From: Gammaproteobacteria bacterium
Lineage (GTDB): Bacteria > Pseudomonadota > Gammaproteobacteria > Pseudomonadales > Pseudomonadaceae
Assembly (NCBI GenBank): GCA_012800475.1
Contig: JAAZJF010000213.1
Coordinates: 1 to 32,068 of the forward strand
DNA length: 32,068 nucleotides
Reading direction: 5' to 3'
Within the stretch, counting starts at the first letter, position 1; each line of letters opens with the position of its first letter. Positions 8,395 to 15,813 of the stretch are shown piece by piece. The notes below the pieces were generated by a model. That model did not search any database. It worked only from the letters and a program-made list of their open reading frames with translations, and was not told where the DNA came from. A program made the translations under genes and the position numbers.

Positions 8395-8472
8395 GCTCAG
8401 GCACGGCGCTCAAATACAGCTCAGGAGGCATTGAGCCTCGCGCTTGAGTATTTGACACTGCAACACCTGAGC
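8395..8472 (-). promoter_or_regulatory. Nested stem-loop in the rnc leader
   Basis: Reading the minus strand, GCTCAGG (8472-8466) can pair with CCTGAGC (8401-8395). Inside that, TCAAATAC... as an 8-bp perfect stem pairs 8455-8448 with 8417-8410, and GAGGC pairs with GCCTC (8439-8435 with 8429-8425) around a 5-base loop. This fills most of the 8318-8507 spacer between lepB and rnc, where I find no open frame. The structure ends about 80 bases before the rnc start. RNase III is known in E. coli to cut a hairpin in its own leader, so this is a candidate autoregulatory element; that role is inferred. Confidence 0.45.
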
Positions 8473-8507
8473 ACAAACCGTGCAGCTGATTTCAACTGCA
8501 CATACGA

Positions 8508-9359
8508 TCAGTGAATTAAACCAACTCGGCTGAAGCTGGGTAACATACCGAACTTCGGATCAGCCCATGACAACCAAATAGCAAAGGCTTTGCCGACAAT
8601 ATATTCATCCGGCACCATACCTTGTAACTCAAAGGGTATGCTGGGGTCGTCCCAGTAACGGCTGTCCTTGGAGTTATCGCGGTTATCACCCATCATAAAG
8701 TAATGACCGGCGGGTACAAACCATTGACGGCTTGGCTCAACACGACGGCGCGCTTCCTTACGAATATAATGTTCTTCTTCACCCAGTGTTTCGGTAAACA
8801 AACCCGCACTACCTAAGCTGCCAGGTTCTTCACCTAAAAACCGCTCATCAATCGCTTTACCATTCACCAAAATACGCTTATCTGAGGTGTAAGTGACCAC
8901 ATCACCTGGCAACCCCACTACACGCTTAATATAATTAATACGTGTATCTTCAGGGTATTTAAACACCATCACATCGCCGCGTTTTGGGTCATTGATCTCA
9001 ATGATCTTTTGATCGATAACAGGCAAGCGAATACCGTAAGCAAACTTATTCACCAGAATAAAGTCGCCCACTTGCAGAGTTGGAATCATCGATCCGGATG
9101 GGATTTGAAACGGCTCAACGATAAACGAGCGCAAAACAAAGACCACGGCCAGCACTGGAAAGAATGATTTCCCATACTCAATGAGCAACGGCTCTTTTTC
9201 TAAGCGCTCACGCACTTCAGAGTTGAGCGCCACCGCTTCTTTTTCATATTGAGCAATTGCTGCGCGACGACGGGGTGCAAAATACACCACATCCAGTAAC
9301 GCTAGAAAGCCTGTTACGCCAACAGCAATCACCAATATCAATGGGAAATTTAAGCTCAT
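8508..9359 (-). CDS. lepB: Signal peptidase I
   Basis: LepB removes signal peptides from exported proteins at the outer face of the inner membrane. The 283-residue protein has two N-terminal spans (about residues 7-27 and 65-80), then the catalytic serine in PSGSM (S90) and the general-base lysine in YIKRVVGLPGD (K145). The conserved GDNRDNSKDSRYW box follows in the C-terminal part. It starts three bases after lepA ends, so the two are one transcript. Downstream in most Pseudomonas comes a small DUF4845 gene before rnc; here that gene is absent. Confidence 0.97.
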   Translation of the reverse strand: MSLNFPLILVIAVGVTGFLALLDVVYFAPRRRAAIAQYEKEAVALNSEVRERLEKEPLLIEYGKSFFPVLAVVFVLRSFIVEPFQIPSGSMIPTLQVGDFILVNKFAYGIRLPVIDQKIIEINDPKRGDVMVFKYPEDTRINYIKRVVGLPGDVVTYTSDKRILVNGKAIDERFLGEEPGSLGSAGLFTETLGEEEHYIRKEARRRVEPSRQWFVPAGHYFMMGDNRDNSKDSRYWDDPSIPFELQGMVPDEYIVGKAFAIWLSWADPKFGMLPSFSRVGLIH

Positions 9360-9362
9360 AGG

Positions 9363-11162
9363 TTATTCATCCACTCGCAAGACTGCTAGGAAGGCCTCTT
9401 GTGGGATCTCAACGTTACCCACTTGCTTCATTCTCTTCTTACCTGCTTTTTGTTTCTCAAGCAGTTTACGTTTACGACTCACATCACCGCCATAGCATTT
9501 CGCTAGAACGTTTTTACGCAATGCTTTAACCGAAGTACGCGCAACAATTTGCCCGCCTAATGCTGCTTGAATCGCCACATCGTACATTTGACGTGGAATC
9601 AGCTCTTTCATTTTATCAGCTAAGGCGCGGCCCTTGGATGCAGCTTTATCACGGTGCACAATCAATGCTAAAGCATCCACACGTTCGCCATTAATCAATA
9701 TATCAAGGCGTGACAAGTTGGCCACTTGGTAGCGATCAAAAGCATAATCTAAAGATGCATAACCACGACTGACTGACTTGAGGCGATCAAAAAAGTCCAA
9801 GACCACTTCATTCATCGGCAACTCATACACAACCTGTACCTGGCTGCCTAAGAAGTTCATATCGGTTTGCACGCCACGCTTTTCAATACATAACGTAATC
9901 ACGTTACCCAGGTGTTCTTGAGGCACAAGAATAGTGGCCTTAACGATCGGCTCACGCATTTCTTCAATCAACGATGGATCTGGCATGCGTGATGGGTTAT
10001 CGACGTAAATGATATCGCCATTTTTTAACACCACTTCGAAAATCACTGTCGGTGCTGTGGTGATCAAGTCCAGATCATATTCACGCTCGAGACGCTCTTG
10101 AATGATCTCCATGTGCAGCATACCGAGAAAACCAATACGGAAACCAAAGCCCAGTGCTTCTGAGCTTTCCGGCTCATATTGCAGTGCAGCATCGTTGAGC
10201 GTGAGCTTTTCAAGAGCATCACGAAAATCTTCAAAATCATCCGAACTGACAGGAAAAAGACCTGCATACACCTGCGGCTGTACACGTTTAAAACCGGGCA
10301 ACATATCCACGTCAGGGGTACTGGATAAAGTCAAAGTATCGCCAACCGGCGCGCCTTGAATATCTTTAATACCAGCAATAATAAAGCCCACTTCACCGGC
10401 TTTAAGGTCTGCAGTTTGCGTGTGCTTAGGGTTAAACACGCCAACACTGTCAACTTGGTGAATACGCCCCGTGGACTTCACTAGGACCTTATCGCCCTTT
10501 TTGATGCGACCGTGCTTGACGCGCACCAAAGAGACAATACCTAAGTAGTTATCAAACCATGAGTCAATGATCAGTGCTTGTAGCGGCGCATCGATTTCAC
10601 CAACAGGTGGCGGAATCACTTGCACTAAACGCTCAAGTACTTCATCCACACCTAAACCAGTTTTCGCACTGCAGGTTACTGCGTCCGTGGCATCAATACC
10701 AATCACGTGTTCAATCTCTTCTTGCACACGCTCAGGGTCAGCTTGTGGCAAGTCGATTTTATTGAGCACAGGCATCACTTCCAGCCCTTGCTCAATGGCT
10801 GTATAGCAGTTAGCAACCGACTGGGCTTCTACCCCTTGCCCGGCATCCACCACCAACAAAGCGCCTTCACAGGCTGCTAAAGAACGACTGACCTCATAGC
10901 TGAAGTCAACGTGACCTGGAGTGTCAATAAAGTTGAGTTGATACACTTTACCGTCACGCGCGGTATAGTTTAAGGTCACACTGTGCGCCTTAATCGTAAT
11001 GCCCCGCTCGCGCTCGAGATCCATAGAATCCAAGACCTGAGACGCCATCTCACGCTCAGTCAAGCCACCGCACATTTGAATCAAGCGGTCGGCCAAAGTG
11101 GATTTACCATGGTCGATATGGGCAATAATGGAAAAGTTACGGATATGACTCAAGTCGCTCAC
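9363..11162 (-). CDS. lepA: Elongation factor 4 (LepA), ribosome-associated GTPase
   Basis: LepA is a translational GTPase related to EF-G, implicated in ribosome back-translocation and 30S biogenesis. The 599-residue protein has the G1 motif AHIDHGKST near residue 14, DTPGHVDF, NKIDLP, the EF-G-like domains II, III and V, and the LepA-specific C-terminal domain ending in KQKAGKKRMKQVG and IPQEAFLAVL. The length is standard. It is the first gene after the mucD terminator; the 142 bases between that terminator and lepA should hold its promoter, but I could not pick one with confidence. lepB follows after three bases. Confidence 0.98.
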   Translation of the reverse strand: MSDLSHIRNFSIIAHIDHGKSTLADRLIQMCGGLTEREMASQVLDSMDLERERGITIKAHSVTLNYTARDGKVYQLNFIDTPGHVDFSYEVSRSLAACEGALLVVDAGQGVEAQSVANCYTAIEQGLEVMPVLNKIDLPQADPERVQEEIEHVIGIDATDAVTCSAKTGLGVDEVLERLVQVIPPPVGEIDAPLQALIIDSWFDNYLGIVSLVRVKHGRIKKGDKVLVKSTGRIHQVDSVGVFNPKHTQTADLKAGEVGFIIAGIKDIQGAPVGDTLTLSSTPDVDMLPGFKRVQPQVYAGLFPVSSDDFEDFRDALEKLTLNDAALQYEPESSEALGFGFRIGFLGMLHMEIIQERLEREYDLDLITTAPTVIFEVVLKNGDIIYVDNPSRMPDPSLIEEMREPIVKATILVPQEHLGNVITLCIEKRGVQTDMNFLGSQVQVVYELPMNEVVLDFFDRLKSVSRGYASLDYAFDRYQVANLSRLDILINGERVDALALIVHRDKAASKGRALADKMKELIPRQMYDVAIQAALGGQIVARTSVKALRKNVLAKCYGGDVSRKRKLLEKQKAGKKRMKQVGNVEIPQEAFLAVLRVDE

Positions 11163-11291
11163 AGAACATCACTCTACAATTCAGTCCGTCAGCAGACTGC
11201 CAACAGAAAATAGCCAAAGAGTTTACCTGATTTATGGGGTTTAAGTCATCTATCCACGACTCAACTCATCAAAAACAGGACTCACAGCCCG

Positions 11292-11325
11292 TTAAAATTA
11301 AAAAGGCGACCTACAGGTCGCCTTT
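11292..11325 (-). terminator. Intrinsic terminator after mucD
   Basis: On the minus strand the stem GGCGACC / GGTCGCC (11322-11305), extendable by one T-A pair, is followed by TTTTTAATTTTAA. This is a textbook rho-independent terminator that ends the algU-mucABCD transcript and isolates lepA. Confidence 0.88.
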
Positions 11326-11356
11326 CAGTGGACTACTTTATACCCTACCCGCTCAA

Positions 11357-12790
11357 TCAGCTGGACAGTTTAAAAGTGATAAAGCTTGCGCGGCCTTGAC
11401 GTAAAACACGCATGGACACTGAACGATTACTGGGCAAGCTTTGCGTAATTTTGGCGAAGGTTTTCGCCGAGTCAATCGCTTGATTGTTTAAGTGGGTAAT
11501 CACATCACCTGCACGTAAGCCAATCATAGCTGCTGCACCATCACGCACCTCTTGAATCAAAACAGCACCTTGCAAATCAATGGCTTTTTTCTGTTCTGCA
11601 GTCAAATCCACAACCGTGATGCCTAAGCGATCACTTTTACTGACTGCAGCGGTGCTATCAGCCAATGACATTTCCTCACCCTCATTGGGTAAAGAGCCCA
11701 CTTTAACTTTGATAGTTTTACGTGCGCCTTCACGCATCACGGTCAATTTAACGCTTTTACCCGGCTTGACCGATCCGACTAAGTGCGGCAAATCAGCTGA
11801 CATAATCACGGGGTGATCATTCATACTTAAAATAACATCACCGACTTTAAGACCACCTTTATCAGCCGGACCGCGCTCTAAAACTTGCGCAATCAGTGCG
11901 CCAGCAGGCTTATCCAGACCAAAGGATTCAGCTAAATCTTTATTCACTTCCTGAATCACGACACCTAACCAGCCACGATCGACCTTGCCATTGCTTTTAA
12001 GCTGATCGCTGACATCTAAAGCCACTTCCATAGGGATGGCAAACGATAGCCCCATAAAGCCACCTGAACGGGTAAAGATTTGTGAGTTAATCCCCACCAC
12101 TTCACCTTTAAGGTTAAACAGCGGACCACCTGAGTTACCTGGGTTAATCGCTACATCCGTCTGGATAAAGGGCACGTAGTTATCATTGGGTAAATTACGG
12201 CCCTTAGCCGAGACAATACCCGCGGTTACCGAGTGATCAAAACCAAAGGGTGAACCAATGGCCAACACCCACTCACCCACTTTTAAATCTTTAGATTGAC
12301 CCAGCTTCACAGTCGGTAAATCTTTGCCTTCTACTTTTAACAAAGCCACATCGGTGCGTGGATCGGTGCCCACTAAAGTGGCTTGCAATTCACTGCGATC
12401 AGCCAAACGCACAATGATTTCATCTGCGTCAGCAATCACATGGTTATTGGTTAAAATATAACCATCTTTTGAAATAATAAAACCTGACCCCAAAGACTGC
12501 GCTTCACGCTGACGACCTTTAGGACCTTGACCTGAACGTGGCGTCGGTAAGCTGCGCTCAAAAAACTCACGAAAGATCGGTGGCAAACCTTCAAGCTCTG
12601 GTAGAGAGTGAAAACCGCCTGCACCGGACTGACTTGGCGTTGTCTGTCGCGTACTGATATTCACTACAGCAGGCGCTGACTCTTCCACTAAGACTGTAAA
12701 ATCAGGTAGTTGCGCTTGCGCAGCTGGCATCACCAGCACCATTAAGGCTAAACATGCGCTAAACAATAATGACGTTTTTTTCTGCAGCAT
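11357..12790 (-). CDS. mucD: Periplasmic DegP/DegQ-like serine protease MucD
   Basis: MucD is an HtrA-family protease and chaperone that degrades misfolded envelope proteins and dampens AlgU signalling. From the chosen ATG it has 477 residues: a signal peptide ending near residue 26 (PAAQAQ), a trypsin-like domain with His117 (TNNHV), Asp147 (RTDVALLKV) and Ser220 (NPGNSGGP), and two PDZ domains (about 260-350 and 375-470). A start four codons earlier (12802) is in frame, but its ATG is part of the ribosome-binding region; GGAG lies six bases before 12790. mucC ends 21 bases upstream. A strong terminator follows. The catalytic triad is intact. Confidence 0.96.
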   Translation of the reverse strand: MLQKKTSLLFSACLALMVLVMPAAQAQLPDFTVLVEESAPAVVNISTRQTTPSQSGAGGFHSLPELEGLPPIFREFFERSLPTPRSGQGPKGRQREAQSLGSGFIISKDGYILTNNHVIADADEIIVRLADRSELQATLVGTDPRTDVALLKVEGKDLPTVKLGQSKDLKVGEWVLAIGSPFGFDHSVTAGIVSAKGRNLPNDNYVPFIQTDVAINPGNSGGPLFNLKGEVVGINSQIFTRSGGFMGLSFAIPMEVALDVSDQLKSNGKVDRGWLGVVIQEVNKDLAESFGLDKPAGALIAQVLERGPADKGGLKVGDVILSMNDHPVIMSADLPHLVGSVKPGKSVKLTVMREGARKTIKVKVGSLPNEGEEMSLADSTAAVSKSDRLGITVVDLTAEQKKAIDLQGAVLIQEVRDGAAAMIGLRAGDVITHLNNQAIDSAKTFAKITQSLPSNRSVSMRVLRQGRASFITFKLSS

Positions 12791-12811
12791 ATGAGTCTCC
12801 ATTACTTTAAA

Positions 12812-13270
12812 TCACACTTCAGATACAGTATTTAAAACAATCTGTGCCCTGAGTACAACGGGTTGCATCGTTGTTTCATCCAAATAACGCGCACTTAAAA
12901 AGCGCACACTCGCTGCACCACCGACAAAACCCAATACACCCGCTAAAATCACCCAAGGCTCTGACACCTCTAAAGTACTAACGGCTATAGCAGATGCCAA
13001 CATAGCCAATAATGGCAGCATATAAACCAAAAACGCACTACGCACCAAGGCATTCTCACTGACCCCTAAAGTCACTTGATCACCTTCACGTAACTGCAGG
13101 TCAGAGCGCACTTTAATGGTATGAGGTTGTTTATCGGCTGATAAACTATTGAGTATGCCCTGCCCGCACGCGGCTTTAGCTGAGCAACTGCCACAGGTGG
13201 TTTTACGTTGAGTGGCCACCCACACGCCATCGGTATCGACTGCTAGCACAATACCGGGTTCCTCAATCAT
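12812..13270 (-). CDS. mucC: RseC/MucC-family membrane protein
   Basis: This is a 152-residue protein with an N-terminal cysteine-rich segment (C26, C29 and C35 in TTCGSCSAKAACGQG) and two C-terminal membrane spans (about residues 82-104 and 108-128). RseC/MucC proteins modulate the sigma-E/AlgU pathway and have been tied to reducing SoxR in other bacteria; the cysteines suggest redox chemistry or a metal centre. The ATG at 13270 overlaps the end of mucB by 8 bases and yields the family's usual N-terminus (MIEEPGIV); a start seven codons earlier is possible but leaves no ribosome-binding site. Confidence 0.9.
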   Translation of the reverse strand: MIEEPGIVLAVDTDGVWVATQRKTTCGSCSAKAACGQGILNSLSADKQPHTIKVRSDLQLREGDQVTLGVSENALVRSAFLVYMLPLLAMLASAIAVSTLEVSEPWVILAGVLGFVGGAASVRFLSARYLDETTMQPVVLRAQIVLNTVSEV

Positions 13271-14249
13271 GGCTCTCATCCTGCTGCGCATGTACAGATA
13301 AAGCTACACGCTCAGCACTACCCATGGGCAGCTCTCCAATGACGGTAACCATCGTATAACCATCACCATGCACGACTTTTTTGGACACCACAGACGTAGG
13401 ACCAGTCTGGCGACGCCCAGCCTCTACATTCGAGTCAGCTAGGGGCTCATAAAAAACTGAGAAATGCGCTAAACCATCTGAGTAGACTTGACTTAATACG
13501 CCACCACTTTCATCTGAGGCAGGCTTATAGTGGCTGCGCTGTAATACAAAACCAGGCGGTGTCCAGCTCACCACAGATTCACGCTCAACCTGCTGGGGTT
13601 GTGTGTCGCGCGCTTGTCGAATGGGCTCACAGGCTTCACTCGCGACGACGGCACTCAAAGCCTGAGCTTCAGCACCTGACTCAGTCTGAGCGTCAAACTG
13701 CACAAACTGTAAGCGCTCCAGCAACTCGCCATGCTCATTGAGTAACAATGTTTTCAGCGGTATCGCTGTGGCTTTATCCATATGCATTTCAACCGCATAA
13801 CGGTGCTGATCACGCGGTGCAAATAGCAATACAGCAGCAGCATGTCCAGCCACCCGCGAGTCTTTAAGCACACGCACATCATAAGAATGCTGCAATTGCT
13901 CAACATGCAGTGAAGTTGCCGGCCAAACATCCACAGCCGCTAATTCTTCAGCGACATTGGAGCTGATGCAAGAGATACGACCATCGGTACGCATCACTTC
14001 ATGCGCTGGTCCATTCAATTGCAAAAAGCGCTCAAGCAAGCGCCCTTGTGCATCGATCTGATGCCAAACCTGATGAGTTGAAAAGGCGCCCTTACGCTCG
14101 TATACAAAAGAGCCTTGATAGCTTTGCGCACTCTGCGCACCTTGTAAACGCTGCAGCCACTGCTCAGCTGTAGCTGGCTGAGCAGCGAATGTTTGACCCG
14201 CCAGCATCACACCTAAAGTGATGCTGGAACAAAGAGCTTTAACCTGCAT
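13263..14249 (-). CDS. mucB: Periplasmic regulator MucB (RseB family)
   Basis: MucB binds the periplasmic part of MucA and shields it from regulated proteolysis, so it keeps AlgU inactive until envelope stress or mislocalised LPS releases it. The 328-residue protein has a signal peptide (cleavage near TFAAQP), the lipoprotein-carrier-like large domain (SYQGSFVYERKGAF, then VWHQIDAQGRLLERF) and the smaller C-terminal domain beginning around VVSWTPPGF. A TTG lies directly before the ATG at 14249; I use the ATG. The start region is a perfect tandem 10-bp duplication, so a second, out-of-frame ATG sits 10 bases upstream. It overlaps mucC at its 3' end. Confidence 0.94.
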   Translation of the reverse strand: MQVKALCSSITLGVMLAGQTFAAQPATAEQWLQRLQGAQSAQSYQGSFVYERKGAFSTHQVWHQIDAQGRLLERFLQLNGPAHEVMRTDGRISCISSNVAEELAAVDVWPATSLHVEQLQHSYDVRVLKDSRVAGHAAAVLLFAPRDQHRYAVEMHMDKATAIPLKTLLLNEHGELLERLQFVQFDAQTESGAEAQALSAVVASEACEPIRQARDTQPQQVERESVVSWTPPGFVLQRSHYKPASDESGGVLSQVYSDGLAHFSVFYEPLADSNVEAGRRQTGPTSVVSKKVVHGDGYTMVTVIGELPMGSAERVALSVHAQQDESHD

Positions 14250-14260
14250 CAACCTGCATC
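14241..14260. repeat. Tandem 10-bp duplication covering the mucB start codon
   Basis: AACCTGCATC occurs twice in a row with no mismatch. On the minus strand this reads GATGCAGGTT twice, giving two ATGs 10 bases apart in different frames. The upstream ATG opens a six-codon frame ending in TAA inside mucB; the downstream one is the mucB start. Confidence 0.9.
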
Positions 14261-14262
14261 CC

Positions 14263-14901
14263 TTATTGTCCTTCTAAGCTCGCAGCACGCGCATACGGCA
14301 AGCCACTTTCAGTTTTATTCACACCCGTTTGCTGAGCATGCTGACGCAAGTAGCTTGGTAAACGACGCTCATACCACGCATCTTGTCCATCCACAGCTTC
14401 AACAATCGGCGCTTTTTGACCTTGCGCAGCATAACTGGCTAATACCACCGAGCCCTGCGTGTGTGACTTGGCTTGTGTTTGCGTGTGCGCTTGAGTATGC
14501 GCAGGTAAACGCTGCTCACTTTGCGCTAGCATTGCATCTTGCTGCATGGTGTCTTGATTATAAAAACGCACGCCACCCAGCACCGCAAGCGTGACCGAGG
14601 CTGCAACAGCCACCCGTGACAACCACTGCATGTTAGTTTTCTTAACAATCGGCGCTGCGGTGGTTTGTTGATCAACAAGCGGGGCTTGCTCAGCATCAAT
14701 AGCAGCCATAATGCTGGCTGACAAATCAACTTGAGCATAGGCCGTTTCATTATGCATTGCTGCTCGCGCTGCGTGATAACTCGACCAATCAGCACGTACT
14801 TGTGGATCATCAATGGCATTGAGCACACGACGCAGTTCCATTTCATCGGCTTCATTGTCCATAAGCGCCGAAATGGACTGCTTTAGAATGTCTTGACTCA
14901 T
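14263..14901 (-). CDS. mucA: Anti-sigma factor MucA
   Basis: MucA is the inner-membrane anti-sigma factor that holds AlgU. The 212-residue protein has the cytoplasmic sigma-binding domain (MSQDILKQSISALMDNEADE, then VRADWSSYHAARAAM), one membrane span at about 93-112, and a periplasmic domain that ends in LPYARAASLEGQ. The frame is intact, so there is no mucoid-type truncation. It is somewhat longer than the about 194 residues of P. aeruginosa MucA, partly because of an odd run rich in His-Thr-Gln at 135-149, just outside the membrane. algU is 35 bases upstream and mucB follows about 13 bases downstream. Confidence 0.95.
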   Translation of the reverse strand: MSQDILKQSISALMDNEADEMELRRVLNAIDDPQVRADWSSYHAARAAMHNETAYAQVDLSASIMAAIDAEQAPLVDQQTTAAPIVKKTNMQWLSRVAVAASVTLAVLGGVRFYNQDTMQQDAMLAQSEQRLPAHTQAHTQTQAKSHTQGSVVLASYAAQGQKAPIVEAVDGQDAWYERRLPSYLRQHAQQTGVNKTESGLPYARAASLEGQ

Positions 14902-14936
14902 ATTATGACTCCTATTTTATCTTGCGCCGCGCATCA

Positions 14937-15515
14937 TTAAGCGTTTTGCAACAAGGGCCGTAAGGCTTTATCTACTGCCTCACGCGCTCGAAATATGCGC
15001 GAACGCACTGTACCTACCGGACACTGCATCACAACTGCAATATCCTCATAACTGAGACCTTCAAACTCACGTAAAGTTAGTGCTCGACGTAAATCTTCTG
15101 GTAATTGCTTAATACTGCGCTGTACCGTTTCATCAATCTCATCACGCAACATCAATCGCTCAGGCGACGCCATGTCTTTGAGGGCATGGTCGCCGTCATA
15201 GAACTCAGCATCACTTGAATCCACATCACTACTGGGTGGACGGCGATTGCGCGAGACCAAATAGTTTTTTGCTGTATTAATCGCAATACGATAGAGCCAA
15301 GTATAAAACGCACTATCGCCACGGAAATTGGCTAGCGCTCGATAGGCCTTAATAAAAGCTTCTTGAGTCACGTCTTGTGCTTCATGAGGGTCATGCACAA
15401 AGCGCACAACCAAACCTAAAATACGGTTCTGATACTTTAAAACTAATAAGTCAAAAGCTCGTTTATCACCACTTTGCACACGTTTGACCAACTGCTGGTC
15501 AGTATCTGCGGTCAT
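14937..15515 (-). CDS. algU: ECF sigma factor AlgU (RpoE, sigma-22)
   Basis: AlgU is the envelope-stress sigma factor; in Pseudomonas it drives alginate, osmotic and heat-stress genes and its own operon. The 192-residue protein has region 2 (FDLLVLKYQNRILGLVVRFV, DVTQEAFIKAYRALANFRGD, FYTWLYRIAINTAKN) and region 4 (QLPEDLRRALTLREFEGLSY, VPVGTVRSRIFRAREA-like). By eye it is close to P. aeruginosa AlgU along its whole length. The ATG overlaps by four bases (ATGA) the stop of a 21-codon upstream ORF. A sigma-E-type promoter lies about 200 bases upstream, as expected for autoregulation. nadB is divergent, as in P. aeruginosa. Confidence 0.97.
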   Translation of the reverse strand: MTADTDQQLVKRVQSGDKRAFDLLVLKYQNRILGLVVRFVHDPHEAQDVTQEAFIKAYRALANFRGDSAFYTWLYRIAINTAKNYLVSRNRRPPSSDVDSSDAEFYDGDHALKDMASPERLMLRDEIDETVQRSIKQLPEDLRRALTLREFEGLSYEDIAVVMQCPVGTVRSRIFRAREAVDKALRPLLQNA

Positions 15516-15577
15516 GCTGCGTCCCCAATCAAGACGCTCTTAGTTTTATTCTTCACAGCACATAGATTGTGCGCCAT
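15512..15577 (-). CDS. Putative 21-residue leader ORF translationally coupled to algU
   Basis: An ATG at 15577 stands six bases after an excellent ribosome-binding site, GGAGAG (15589-15584). The frame reads MAHNLCAVKN, then KTKSVLIGDAA, and stops with a TGA that overlaps the algU ATG as ATGA. This is the layout of a coupled upstream ORF. E. coli rpoE is likewise preceded by a small coupled leader ORF, rseD, but I see no sequence likeness that I could claim. The peptide has no obvious domain; one Cys and three Lys. The GGA motifs at its ribosome-binding site (TGTGGAGAG) and at that of algU (TTGGGGAC) could be RsmA/CsrA contact points. Whether it is translated is untested. Confidence 0.55.
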   Translation of the reverse strand: MAHNLCAVKNKTKSVLIGDAA

Positions 15578-15713
15578 AGCTAACTCTCCACATTAAACAT
15601 CTACAGCAGCCCGTCTGGTGTCGATAAAAAGACCCATCACAGCAGTGCCCCCGTTATTATTTAACTTTAACCTGTTTTTCTTGATAACGCGCAGTTTAAT
15701 GTTCTATGCCACT

Positions 15714-15742
15714 ATTGAGCCATCAACCTATTTAAAAGTTCC
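15714..15742 (-). promoter_or_regulatory. AlgU/sigma-E-type promoter upstream of algU
   Basis: On the minus strand GGAACTT (15742-15736) and TCAAT (15718-15714) are separated by 17 bases. The consensus for AlgU is GAACTT-N16/17-TC-rich -10. This predicts autoregulation with a leader of about 190 bases that contains the small upstream ORF. The rest of the 298-base algU/nadB spacer shows no other gene. Confidence 0.65.
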
Positions 15743-15813
15743 ATCCATTTGGAAGTATTTTGCAAAGCCAACCAGCGTTATACTCTTGAGCATCCTTGTT
15801 GTGGACCCCACTT

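Noticed and set aside
15675..15705. A second sigma-E-like pair (GAACAT and TCAAG) on the algU strand
   Set aside because: The spacing is 14 bases, too short for an AlgU promoter.
15779..15784. TATACT as a -10 box for nadB
   Set aside because: The best -35 match (TTGCAA at 15760) is only 13 bases away, too close; no other box at 16-18 bases.
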